DNA from: Grifola frondosa
Lineage: Eukaryota > Basidiomycota > Agaricomycetes > Polyporales > Grifolaceae
Length of the DNA stretch: 64,000 nucleotides
Assembly (NCBI GenBank): GCA_001683735.1
Contig: LUGG01000002.1
Coordinates: forward strand, 1,364,001-1,428,000
Direction of reading: 5' to 3'
Both the position numbers and the translations under genes were made by a program. Shown here piece after piece: positions 1-9,964 of the stretch. Each line of letters opens with the position of its first letter. Positions within the stretch are counted from its first letter, which is position 1. The notes beneath the pieces were generated by a model that worked only from the letters and a program-made list of their open reading frames with translations, did not search any database and was not told the origin of the DNA.

Positions 1-308
1 AAGGAACTAAATGGAGACATAATTAGAGAGAATGTAGCTGCATTCAGGCTTCTGCAATACCATCCATCAGACGATGACCAAGTTTGGCAGATGAGCCAGA
101 GTTTATACAGTACCCGATAATGCAGGAGATAGAACAGGAAGATATGGAAACATGGAATGATAATGAGCAAATTATGTCTATAGATAATGAACCAGACTTG
201 AATGAAGATCGGGAACCAGTCAGTCAGCGAACCAGAAGTCATAGATAGAAAGGGAGAAGTTAAGAAAGAAATTTACGACTGAGGACAGTCGAGTAACTGT
301 GGGGCGGA
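1..308 (+). pseudogene. 3' end of pol of a second Ty3 element (element B)
   Basis: This is the last stretch of an integrase C-terminus followed by the polypurine tract that abuts LTR1. It matches, in inverted orientation, positions 8526-8839 of element A (peptide KELNGDIIRENVAAFRLL). Relative to element A, four bases are missing near position 80, so the frame is lost before the usual stop. The purine-rich run TGGGGCGGA directly before 309 is the expected plus-strand primer. The rest of element B lies outside the window to the left. It is a separate copy from element A because it reads in the opposite direction. Confidence 0.85.
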
Positions 309-2332
309 TGTCACGCACCAAATGTGTTTGGTACCTGGACATGGCAAAATAACATCAATTTTGCACATCCTGTCATCAATAAGTAACATGACATGGGACA
401 TCAAATCGGGAACGTGGTCACGTGCTTATACTCATAAATAAAGCACAACTCTGTTCAACCGTTCCCAGGCATTCTTGTTCCTGTCCATCACCATCATGCA
501 GGCAATTTCGTACCCTCGTGATACTCAGGTTCCCTACTATCGGGTGCATCGACAGACTCGTAAACATATCCTCATCCTCGATCCAGTCCAGGATCATCTT
601 ATCCCAATCTATTTTTCTGGTCCCCTTCGTCTTTTGGGACCCAACATCGAGTTTACAGGACGAATCACCCGCATCCTTCAATTTCAGGAGACTCGAGTCA
701 TTGTTGCTGTGGAGCATTACACAGGCACCCAGGAAGTTGCAGTGGGCATTCCCTATTCCATTCTAGCCATGTTTGAATGGTTGGATGCATGGATCATTCG
801 GAACATTGCTCATCGCAGAGGAATGTTGAAGCCGAACAGCGATATAGTTGAATTGCCGAAGAACATGCTGCAAGCAGGAGATGCGAGACTGATAGATGAC
901 TTTCTACTGATCTATGAGGGACATGGATGGAAGAATTAGGTCACATGACAATGTATCCATTTTCCCACCAATCAGCACTCAGCTCACATTATTTCAAGTC
1001 AAAATATGCATCTTTTGTTAAGGACATTACATAAGAATGATTATAAGAAGGAAATACATGACTTGAGAAGTTACAATGGAAGGACCTAGACAAGGTCCAG
1101 ACCAGTCTACATGTTCTAGCTAAGTTCCAGAATGGCCTAGCCCTTGTCAGAAACTCAATACGACCTAGGCTTGTCAAAAGACACCCTTAAATTTGGAGTG
1201 TTATCAGTTGTAACCCCATTTTGCAAGCCCGGACAGGTCCAGATCAATCACATGACCATCTGGATCATGAGCCCAGACCATCTAGACAAGGCCTAGATGT
1301 GGAGATAAGGAGAAAAGTAAGAGATATAAATAGAATTGAAAGGTTTAGTGTAGAAATAAGCTTAGTTAGGAAGACTTTGTACTGAATTCGTAGTTTTGAT
1401 ACTTTTGTAACATAGTTTAGAATGTTCCATGACTAAGACATGATCAGATGACCTCAGATGAACTCTGATTTGTCAGCACTAATTCAGAAAAGCCAAGTCA
1501 GGACCAATCAGAATTGACCATGGATAATCATGATCAGTCGTGATTAGTCAGGATTTGAGGTGGATTAGTAAGGCAACCAAGAAATGAGTCAGGGGGAGTC
1601 AGAGTGAGTCATTTCCATGGAATGTTCTGGAATTTCCTCAGGGTATAAAAGCAGGCCAAACTGCCCCCTGAGAGCAATATAGTTTTTTTTCCACTTTCAC
1701 CCCAGACATCTGTGTGCCCTCTCCTTCTGTGTGAATTTCACCTTGGATTGTCACCTGACCAGACTGAGCTCTGGTAGTACAAGTCCAAGAAGAGCATCTC
1801 AAGGACCCTACAAGGAAAGTAGGATAGGTTGAGTACTCTGCAGTAGAATATTCTCAGTAGCAAGACAGCAGATTGCGGCGTAAGGAAAGTGCAAGTTTAA
1901 GTTCAAGACAAGAAGTTTCTTGGGCTGTTTTACTGTTCAGACAAGTGCTCTGAAAGTACAGACCCAGGCAGGAAGACTCAAGGACCCTACAGGACAGTAG
2001 GCTAGGTTGAGCACTCTCACAAGACCAGGAATTGAAGTCGCAAGTGTTAGCAAGTAATATCCCTGACATTCATTTGGAATCTACGTACCTGAATCTTATA
2101 TATTTAATAAATCTCGGATTTCCGGACTCGGCTGAGCCTCTGACCGGAAAAGTAGGAAAACCCGTCACGCTTGGTGCACATTGAAGTATTGAAGGCTTTT
2201 AAATTTCTTGCTGCTTATAATTCAGTTTTGCTGAACCCCTTGCTTGAAAAATAAATCCTTTTGTGAACAAATTCTTGTGTTAGAAATTTATTCTCAGACA
2301 GGAACTCTCACGTACGTCAATAACCCCTTACA
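309..2332 (+). repeat. LTR1: 2.02-kb long terminal repeat, A/B family
   Basis: It begins TGTCACGCACC and ends TAACCCCTTACA (TG...CA), is 2024 bp long, and is nearly identical to the reverse complement of 6505-8525 and, apart from a 179-bp duplication, of 23749-25945. A TATA box (TATAAAAG, about 1644-1651) lies two thirds of the way along, giving a very long U3. The first four bases of its right flank are GCGC (2333-2336). These match the outer flank of LTR3 rather than marking a duplication partnered with a left LTR, so this junction was rearranged (see findings). Confidence 0.95.
475..939 (+). CDS. 154-codon open frame inside the LTR U3
   Basis: An uninterrupted frame of 154 codons lies in the upstream part of the LTR, before the LTR TATA box. 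The first ATG is MFLSITIMQ; a second ATG begins MQAISYPRD. An A/T-rich TATA-like stretch (CATAAATAAAG) occurs 30-50 nt upstream. The same frame is complete in LTR2 (8362-7898, minus strand) but is broken by two small deletions in LTR3. I do not recognise the protein. It has no obvious signal peptide or transmembrane segment and is mixed charged/hydrophobic. It could be a real LTR-encoded product or a chance open frame in a slowly decaying repeat, since the LTR copies are too similar to test for selection. Confidence 0.3.
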   Translation: MFLSITIMQAISYPRDTQVPYYRVHRQTRKHILILDPVQDHLIPIYFSGPLRLLGPNIEFTGRITRILQFQETRVIVAVEHYTGTQEVAVGIPYSILAMFEWLDAWIIRNIAHRRGMLKPNSDIVELPKNMLQAGDARLIDDFLLIYEGHGWKN

Positions 2333-2819
2333 GCGCATCTCCACATCAGCATCTTGTAGCGTCAATGTCTGCATCCGAAAGCTGCTACCACTACTCTCGT
2401 TCGACGGCTCCAACATACCCATCCTGCGAACGAACTCTTCTTCCACTTCCTCCTCCTCTACAAGGTGCGGCACCAACTCGCGACCCCAAGCGAGCCAGCT
2501 ACGATCGACGATATTACGTGCCAAGGACTGCACTTGACCAACGTTGAACTCTACCCATTCCAAATATTCCTTGCTGCCATGAAGACGAAGCACTGCCTAC
2601 CAAGGGGCAAAATAGGTCATAAGCAGACATGGAGAATACGAAGCGTACCACGCATTCCAAAAAGCGGCGAGCAGTCGCTTCGAATTTCTTCGCGTCATCG
2701 AAGGCACCAAAAAGGATAGGAATTGTCTCTTCCCCTACTTTCAGCATCCTCTCAGCAAAACGATCGCGGTTTACCCCCGAGAGCTTCAAGAAGAATTCGG
2801 CGTTGGATGGCGCTTGCAT
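2333..2819 (-). pseudogene. Gene E, 5' half: antisense accessory gene of Ty3 element C, cut by element A-family LTR
   Basis: The ATG at 2819-2817 opens a frame beginning MQAPSNAEFFLKLSG. Exon 1 (2819-2649, 57 codons) joins exon 2 (2596-2333, 88 codons) through a 52-nt intron with donor GTACGC, branch-like CTTATGAC and acceptor TTGGTAG; both exons are phase 0. The protein is helical and charged, with an acidic run EEEEVEEEF near residue 110. It stops abruptly at LTR1. Across a shared GCGC the frame continues exactly in phase at 25950 (plus strand) as REEPKAENPRSMSGAGD. The 5' half lies upstream of, and antisense to, the polypurine tract and LTR4. A TATA-like element (GGTATAAGTC, near 2897-2906) precedes the start. 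Its function is unknown. The gene is disrupted and half of it has been inverted. Confidence 0.7.
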
Positions 2820-3032
2820 AGTGAAGGATAGGCAAAGTAAGGAAGGATAGACGAGACGAGGGGCGAGATAGGGTGAACGCACGCAGCCGGACTTATACCC
2901 GATAGAAGAACAAGGCACGAACTGTCGGTCAAAGCTAAAAATTCACAGAAGCCTAAAATCGTGTGAGAAGAAATGCGAAGGCCAGCAGGATCACACGTGT
3001 CCGCGGAAGACTCTGAAGGACCGAGGACGGTC

Positions 3033-3053
3033 CGAATTTCAGTGAGGAGGAGA
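3033..3053 (+). other. Polypurine tract (plus-strand primer) of element C
   Basis: The purine run GTGAGGAGGAGA ends exactly at the TG of LTR4. The preceding bases include a small dyad, GGACCGAGGACGGTCC (about 3018-3033). The same sequence (TTTCAGTGAGGAGGAGA) recurs on the minus strand at 27691-27712, directly after element C's integrase gene. Confidence 0.75.
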
Positions 3054-4157
3054 TGATACGCACCCCAATATCTTTGCGATTTTATTGCTTATTTTTGCAC
3101 AGCACAGCGATGATGCAAAAAGGGACATGTTCACAATATTGACGCATCACACGATGCGAAGAAGCTATTCGCAGTCCAGAAATAGCGCGGTTCTTGTCTT
3201 CGCGACACACACGTGTTGCGATCGGACCGCTTAACTTCGCATCTTAACAATAATGTGTCGTTGGGAGTTCCCGGACCCTCGTGAACACTTTGGACATGCA
3301 TCGCAGCCACGCATCATCGAAGTGTCATCGTATCGCAGCCACTATTGTTATTAGGTGCGTACCGGTCCGCATCTGAAACATGATGCATCATACCTCCTTT
3401 AGACGCCTCGAGAAGACCGCGCGTCTACCCACATATACAGCCGCATCTTTCCCGTACCGGTGCGGTGCATATCTAAACATGGCAAGTTTAGTATTCAGCC
3501 ACCATATTTCCTGTGTTACTGTTTCCATGGACTGTCGTGATTTACTTGTACCGTGTTTCATTATTGACATTGTGGCTGATCCTTTCCCTACTAGTTTACG
3601 ATATTTCACAGGATATGTTCGCCGCGATATAGTTGCGACAGCCTTACCGCATACATCGCAATCATTTTGCGTTTCAGATACGTAGAATAATTCATAAAAA
3701 CTCATGTATAGTACGATACGAATCAGATACGAGTTTCCCCCACAAGTACAGAGTTCAAAATCGCCGGCTTCACTTGCGATCGCGACCACTCTTCACTAAA
3801 GCTCTCCTCTCACTGCGAAACTGCGACCGTGATACTTGCGACTATACGGATAAACCATCATACACACTGCGACTTCGAACCTATGATCAAGGAGACCTCT
3901 TTAGTTGCAATACGCGTGGAGTGCGCGAAGAGCCGATATTGCTAAGCATTTACTTTTACCTTCTTCTGCGTTTCCCCTACCTCAGAGAAGTGCGATTCAC
4001 GTGCGACTCGCGAGCATAGCTAGTTACACAACTCGGTGCAAGGGACCTCTGCGAGAAATCGAGAGCCCATTCGTGCTATATCTCGTTGCTACTGACTTTA
4101 CGATCTATAGGATACATATTTGTTATTTTATAGGTTGGAGTCGGCAAGAGAGTATCA
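3054..4157 (+). repeat. LTR4: 3' LTR of Ty3 element C, inside the inverted block
   Basis: It begins TGATACGCACC and ends GAGAGTATCA, so the ends form an inverted TGATAC...GTATCA. It is 1104 bp and nearly identical to the reverse complement of 34584-35697. It is preceded by a polypurine tract, so it is a 3' LTR, and is followed by GCGC, which also flanks the outer end of LTR5. Antisense to it is a 133-codon frame (3789-3388) containing a CDVC pair, present in both LTR copies. Its strand is opposite to the rest of element C because of the 2333-6504 inversion. Confidence 0.93.
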
Positions 4158-5909
4158 GCGCCCTTCTGAGGGCGAGCGATTTTACCTGCGAACTTTGCTA
4201 CAGCATCGTCCAGTGACATCATTTCAAGATGCTCGCACTGTCGATGGTGTTGAATGCAGCTCATTTCAAGAGGCTGCTATGCTTTTAGGACTTCAAAAAA
4301 GAGGCTCAGCTTGCAATTCTAGAGGGCATACAAGCACTGCGTACACCACGGCAACTCCGAATCCTATTCATCCATCTCTTGGTCAATGATTGCATACTTG
4401 CACCACAGTCCGTATGGGAAGAACATAGCGAGGCACTCTCGAGAGACTTCATTTTGCACCATAATAATGTATCTGCTCTTGGCGTCGATGATGCACTCGA
4501 GGAGCTTGCTCGATACTTGGAAGAATATGGAAAATCACTTACAGATTATGGCCTCCCGGAACCATCCTATAGCACCCCCGAAGTTCAACACGAGATGGAA
4601 CAATGGAATGGCCAGCAGAGCATTCTTGCAGAGCGTGCTAATGCTGCTATTCAAAGCCTCAATCCGGGCCAGCAAACCATCTATAATGCAATTTTCAGTG
4701 CAGCTGTAAATGGCTTACCACTATACGCCTTCATTGACGGCCAGGCAGGCCGAGGGAAGACATTTTTGGTGAATGCTATCTGCGACAAGCTTCGTTCTCT
4801 AGGGCACTTGGTTCTTCCAACAGTGACAGCAGCATATGCTGCTCAGCTATATCCGGGTGGTCGAACGACCCATTCGACATTCAAGGTAAGCACATAAGAT
4901 GATTTTGACTGCAACAAATGTTAATCAGTTTTCACAGGTTCCTGTTAACGAAAATAATGAGCTACTGGTCTCACCAATTGAATATCACAGTCCACGTGCG
5001 GAGCTTCTTCGTCGTGCCTCAGTGATCATTTCGGATGAAGCACCAATGGCGAACAGAGCAGTCTTGGCATGCGTGGAGGAAACATGCCGACGGGTTATGG
5101 CCAATAGTGCTCCTTTTGGAGGAAAGACGATTGTGCTTCTTGGAGACTTTCGTCAAACGTGTCCAGTGATTCGCCGAGGCACCCGTGCACAGGTCATAGA
5201 TGTGTCAATCAAGTCCTCACCATTGTGGCCCTTCTTTACCATCTTTCGACTTGCAACTCCAATTCGCAATGCTGCAGACCCAGAATTAGCAAACTTTGTT
5301 GATGCTATTGGGGATGGTGCTGGGCCAGAGGTTCGATTGGACTTACTCGACAAGGTGACATCCATGGAGGAGCTTATTGACTTTGTCTTTCTGCCCGTGG
5401 TTCTGGCTGATCCTGAAGCATGTTTGAGACGTTCAATTCTCGCACCAACAAACCTACAGATTGACACATACAACAACATCATCATAAATTGCATAGCAGG
5501 GGCCCAGAGGACTTATCTTGCTGCTGATTCACTGAAGGAAGTCGAGGAGGCTGGTATAGAGTCTCCAGATAGCATGCTCGACTACGTTGCTCGTCAGACA
5601 CCGCCTGGATTGCCACCACATTCACTCACCATAAAGGTCAATGCAGTTTACCGGTTGCTGCGAAATTTGTCTTTGGATCGAGGCCTCGTCAAGAACGTGA
5701 GGGTTGTTATTGTCGCTATTGGGAGTCGGCTGGTTACAGTGCGGATACTGCGTGGAGTGGGAGGAGTCAGTGTGGTGGAAGCCGAAGACATCCTGATTCC
5801 TCGAATTACCTTCACGCTTTCCCTGCCGTCGGGGCATACCCTCCTTCGTCGACAGTTCCCACTTGCTCCGGCATATGCGACAACATCAGCAAAACTCGAA
5901 ACACTCTGA
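4158..5909 (+). pseudogene. Helitron PIF1-like helicase, C-terminal part
   Basis: After the GCGC at 4158-4161 the frame reads PSEGERFYLRTLLQHRP, the usual link between Rep and helicase in fungal Helitrons. It continues to a Walker A motif GQAGRGKT (near 4738-4761), the SDEAPM Walker B-like motif (near 5030-5047) and LLGDFRQTCPV (motif III). A typical intron at about 4886-4938 (GTAAGC...TTCACAG) separates HSTFK from VPVNENN. Lesions: a one-base frameshift at an A6 run (about 4297-4302), and loss of the last helicase motifs after LAPAYATT, where the frame runs into SAKLETL and a stop. The N-terminal Rep part is at 35698-37960 on the other strand. The gene was cut by element C and its C-terminal half was later inverted. 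Confidence 0.88.
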
Positions 5910-6160
5910 TTTGCTCTGAATGACTCTGTTTCGTCTGAGTGTCTGAACCATCAGACCATTACAGACATTACAGAGGTTTCATAAGCCCTCATCATCTGAA
6001 AGCTCTGAAGCCTCTTGATGGTCTTCAGCAGAAGCTTCAGAGCTTCAGAATAATAAGATTGTCCAGACACAGCTCAGATTTCAGATGGCATAGAGCCTCA
6101 AGATTTATTTATACAGACTGCTCAGAGCTTACAGATTGCCTAGATAACAATTTAGCTACT
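5883..6160. repeat. CTGA/CAGA-rich low-complexity patch
   Basis: About 270 bp are packed with short TCTGA/TCAGA words on both strands (for example CTCTGAATGACTCTG, GCTTCAGAGCTTCAGA). It begins where the helicase frame is lost and ends before the polyketide synthase fragment. It may be a short inserted element or the terminal region of the Helitron. No clear terminal inverted repeats or target duplication are visible. Confidence 0.5.
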
Positions 6161-6504
6161 TGTACATAATGTCCGAGAGCACCTCCGCAATCAGCACCAA
6201 TAGCACAAAGTGCTCCAACACATACATGCACCGCCATGGTACATTTGTGTCCGACGGCGTGATACAAGTGGCCGCCAAAGTGCGTCGTGGTCCGGTGCAG
6301 ATGAACACCTTGTTCGCACTGGCGTTGCAGTTGATGACGGAGCCCGCAATGTGGAGCAGCGTGTCCATGAAGATCGGGTGAATGATGTACGCACCTTTGG
6401 AAGCGGCCACAGGCAGCTGCACAACCGCGTACGCGTCGATCCCGTTTGCCTGGATGGTGATAGACTTCATGCTGTGGAAGATCGGTGAGTAGGCGACGAT
6501 GCGC
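6160..6504 (-). pseudogene. Polyketide synthase fragment (product-template/dehydratase-like fold)
   Basis: Reading leftward from the LTR2 edge, the frame gives IVAYSPIFHSMKSITIQ, then AYAVVQLPVAASKGAY and HPIFMDTLLHIAGSVINC. HPxxxDxxxH followed by a glycine is the characteristic stretch of the product-template or dehydratase fold of fungal iterative polyketide synthases, and YSPIFHSM is typical of its start. Homology fades after about residue 75. Only about 110 codons remain, with no upstream KS/AT or downstream ACP in the window, so this is a relic. The cut at the LTR is immediately next to GCGC. With the 2333-6504 block reversed, the LTR beside it would be element B's. Confidence 0.65.
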
Positions 6505-8525
6505 TGTAAGGGGTTATTGACGTACGTGAGAGTTCCTGTCTGAGAATAAATTTCTAACACAAGAATTTGTTCACAAAAGGATTTATTTTTCAAGCAAGGG
6601 GTTCAGCAAAACTGAATTATAAGCAGCAAGAAATTTAAAAGCCTTCAATACTTCAATGTGCACCAAGCGTGACGGGTTTTCCTACTTTTCCGGTCAGAGG
6701 CTCAGCCGAGTCCGGAAATCCGAGATTTATTAAATATATAAGATTCAGGTACGTAGATTCCAAATGAATGTCAGGGATATTACTTGCTAACACTTGCGAC
6801 TTCAATTCCTGGTCTTGTGAGAGTGCTCAACCTAGCCTACTGTCCTGTAGGGTCCTTGAGTCTTCCTGCCTGGGTCTGTACTTTCAGAGCACTTGTCTGA
6901 ACAGTAAAACAGCCCAAGAAACTTCTTGTCTTGAACTTAAACTTGCACTTTCCTTACGCCGCAATCTGCTGTCTTGCTACTGAGAATATTCTACTGCAGA
7001 GTACTCAACCTATCCTACTTTCCTTGTAGGGTCCTTGAGATGCTCTTCTTGGACTTGTACTACCAGAGCTCAGTCTGGTCAGGTGACAATCCAAGGTGAA
7101 ATTCACACAGAAGGAGAGGGCACACAGATGTCTGGGGTGAAAGTGGAAAAAAAACTATATTGCTCTCAGGGGGCAGTTTGGCCTGCTTTTATACCCTGAG
7201 GAAATTCCAGAACATTCCATGGAAATGACTCACTCTGACTCCCCCTGACTCATTTCTTGGTTGCCTTACTAATCCACCTCAAATCCTGACTAATCACGAC
7301 TGATCATGATTATCCATGGTCAATTCTGATTGGTCCTGACTTGGCTTTTCTGAATTAGTGCTGACAAATCAGAGTTCATCTGAGGTCATCTGATCATGTC
7401 TTAGTCATGGAACATTCTAAACTATGTTACAAAAGTATCAAAACTACGAATTCAGTACAAAGTCTTCCTAACTAAGCTTATTTCTACACTAAACCTTTCA
7501 ATTCTATTTATATCTCTTACTTTTCTCCTTATCTCCACATCTAGGCCTTGTCTAGATGGTCTGGGCTCATGATCCAGATGGTCATGTGATTGATCTGGAC
7601 CTGTCCGGGCTTGCAAAATGGGGTTACAACTGATAACACTCCAAATTTAAGGGTGTCTTTTGACAAGCCTAGGTCGTATTGAGTTTCTGACAAGGGCTAG
7701 GCCATTCTGGAACTTAGCTAGAACATGTAGACTGGTCTGGACCTTGTCTAGGTCCTTCCATTGTAACTTCTCAAGTCATGTATTTCCTTCTTATAATCAT
7801 TCTTATGTAATGTCCTTAACAAAAGATGCATATTTTGACTTGAAATAATGTGAGCTGAGTGCTGATTGGTGGGAAAATGGATACATTGTCATGTGACCTA
7901 ATTCTTCCATCCATGTCCCTCATAGATCAGTAGAAAGTCATCTATCAGTCTCGCATCTCCTGCTTGCAGCATGTTCTTCGGCAATTCAACTATATCGCTG
8001 TTCGGCTTCAACATTCCTCTGCGATGAGCAATGTTCCGAATGATCCATGCATCCAACCATTCAAACATGGCTAGAATGGAATAGGGAATGCCCACTGCAA
8101 CTTCCTGGGTGCCTGTGTAATGCTCCACAGCAACAATGACTCGAGTCTCCTGAAATTGAAGGATGCGGGTGATTCGTCCTGTAAACTCGATGTTGGGTCC
8201 CAAAAGACGAAGGGGACCAGAAAAATAGATTGGGATAAGATGATCCTGGACTGGATCGAGGATGAGGATATGTTTACGAGTCTGTCGATGCACCCGATAG
8301 TAGGGAACCTGAGTATCACGAGGGTACGAAATTGCCTGCATGATGGTGATGGACAGGAACAAGAATGCCTGGAACGTTGAACAGATTGTGCTTTATTTAT
8401 GAGTATAAGCACGTGACCACGTTCCCGATTTGATGTCCCATGTCATGTTACTTATTGATGACAGGATGTGCAAAATTGATGTTATTTTGCCATGTCCAGG
8501 TACCAAACACATTTGGTGCGTGACA
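6505..8525 (-). repeat. LTR2: 3' LTR of element A
   Basis: It is 2021 bp, reads TGTAAGGGG...GTGCGTGACA on the plus strand, and is the reverse complement of LTR1. Its inner edge is preceded, in element sense, by the purine tract. It contains the same 154-codon frame as LTR1 (8362-7898) and the TATA box (TTTATACC on the plus strand near 7189-7196). Its outer flank is the polyketide synthase fragment rather than gene E, which is the key sign of rearrangement. Confidence 0.95.
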
Positions 8526-8534
8526 TCCGCCCCA
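8526..8534 (-). other. Polypurine tract of element A
   Basis: In element sense the run GTGGGGCGGA lies directly before TGTCACG of LTR2. The identical run precedes LTR1. It is the expected plus-strand priming site. Confidence 0.7.
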
Positions 8535-8584
8535 CAGTTACTCGACTGTCCCAGTCGTAAATTTCTTTCTTAACTTCTCCCTTT

Positions 8585-9093
8585 CTATCTATGACTTCTG
8601 GTTCGCTGACTGACTGGTTCCCGATCTTCATTCAAGTCTGGTTCATTATCTATAGACATAATTTGCTCATTATCATTCCATGTTTCCATATCTTCCTGTT
8701 CTATCTCCTGCATTATCGGGTACTGCATAAATTCTGGCTCATCTGCCAAACTTTCCAGGTCATCGTCTGATGGATGGTATTGCAGAAGCCTGAATGCAGC
8801 TACATTCTCTCTAATTATGTCTCCATTTAGTTCCTTCAAGACATATGCTCCTCCTCGGTTCTTCTTACAACTTCGTATGGTCCTAGATATCTTGGCTTAT
8901 GTTTTCTATTCATTTCTTGCTCAATAGCTGAGTTTCGCTTAAGAACTAGGTCTCCTGGTGAATATGATTCTCGAAATAATCGGTGAGCAAATTTCTTTTC
9001 AAATTGCTCCTTGGAAGTCAACCGTGATTTGGCTAGAGCTTTTGCAGCTCGGGCTATATCTTCTGGTCTACGTTCTAGTTGCCGTATTCGCAA
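8585..9093 (-). pseudogene. Element A integrase C-terminus with GPY/F module
   Basis: Two overlapping frames read RESYSPGDLVLKRNSAIEQ, then KPRYLGPYEVVRRTEE and, after a frame change, KELNGDIIRENVAAFRLL with an acidic tail. RYLGPYEVV is the GPY/F module that follows the catalytic core in Ty3-type integrases and helps the enzyme bind DNA and multimerise. No chromodomain follows. The frame change near 8839 separates GPY/F from the tail. The tail is duplicated in inverted orientation at 1-248. Confidence 0.85.
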
Positions 9094-9120
9094 GGCAGAA
9101 GGTCTGAATGAGACATGTCT

Positions 9121-9964
9121 TTATGAAATCCTTCTACCAGAAAGGTGGCTTCTCGCAAATCCATTGGAAATACTGGATGGACTCCATGTAATAGATAGTA
9201 AGGACTGAATCCTGTGGCTCGTCTTGTGGTAACACGATCTGCAAATAAAGCATGTGACAAGAGATCTGGCCATTGGGATATTCTTCCTTACAGGTTTAAC
9301 CAATGCTTCCCTCAGAATGAAATGTCCTCGTTCAACTACTCCATTAGCTCGAGAATTATAGGCAGATATTCGTACATGAGGAATACCATATTTGAGAACT
9401 AATTTCTCAAATGCCCCTTTGGTCTCAGGTCCATTATCTGTGGTAACTTGACCTGTGGCCCCATATCTACAGACTATCTGTTCCCAGAAAAACTTTGCTA
9501 CTGATTCTGAGGATGTACTATTCAAGGCTCGTGCTTCTGTTACGCCTGACAAGTCATCTCGACAAGCCACTATACATGTCTTTTTACCAGCTGTGGGCAT
9601 AAACATTATGTCCATATAGACTTTGGTAAATAAGGTGGCTGTGTGGAGATTCGAAGAGGGATTGCTACCTTCCGAATGCTTCGCATTTGGCATTCTTTAC
9701 ATGATTGCACATGGTGATGCACATCTGCCGATAAAATGGCCAAAAGAAGCGTAATCGTACAGTTTCAAAGGTAGCATACTCTCCTCGGTGTCCTAGTTCA
9801 TCATGTGCTTGCTTGAGAATTGCAATTCTCTCATTGGCTTCTAACACTACACGTGTGGGTATTCCATTCTTCTGTCTCCTGAACATCATATTCTCTTTCA
9901 CGAAATAATGCTTGCATCTTCTAGCAAATCGCAATTTTGCAGCTGGGTTGGGAAAGCTAGGCAT
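9121..9964 (-). pseudogene. Element A integrase: zinc-binding and catalytic core
   Basis: The first frame (9964-9665) carries the HDELGHRG...CEAF zinc-binding region. The second (9693-9121) carries the DDE core: acidic residues in VYMDIMFMP, in VTTDNGPETK and in NGVVERGHF, with normal spacing. Together they make the integrase that inserts the cDNA. The two frames overlap by about 30 nt but are out of phase, so a one-base indel separates the zinc finger from the core. Downstream, FSPYYLLHGVHPVFP is the usual link to the GPY/F region, again in another frame (9260-9075). Confidence 0.88.

Noticed and set aside
6156..6593. A 145-codon frame running from LTR2 into the polyketide synthase fragment
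   Set aside because: The first 31 codons are LTR sequence and also open a frame at 2244-2537 in LTR1. The fusion is a chance read-through of the junction, not a gene.
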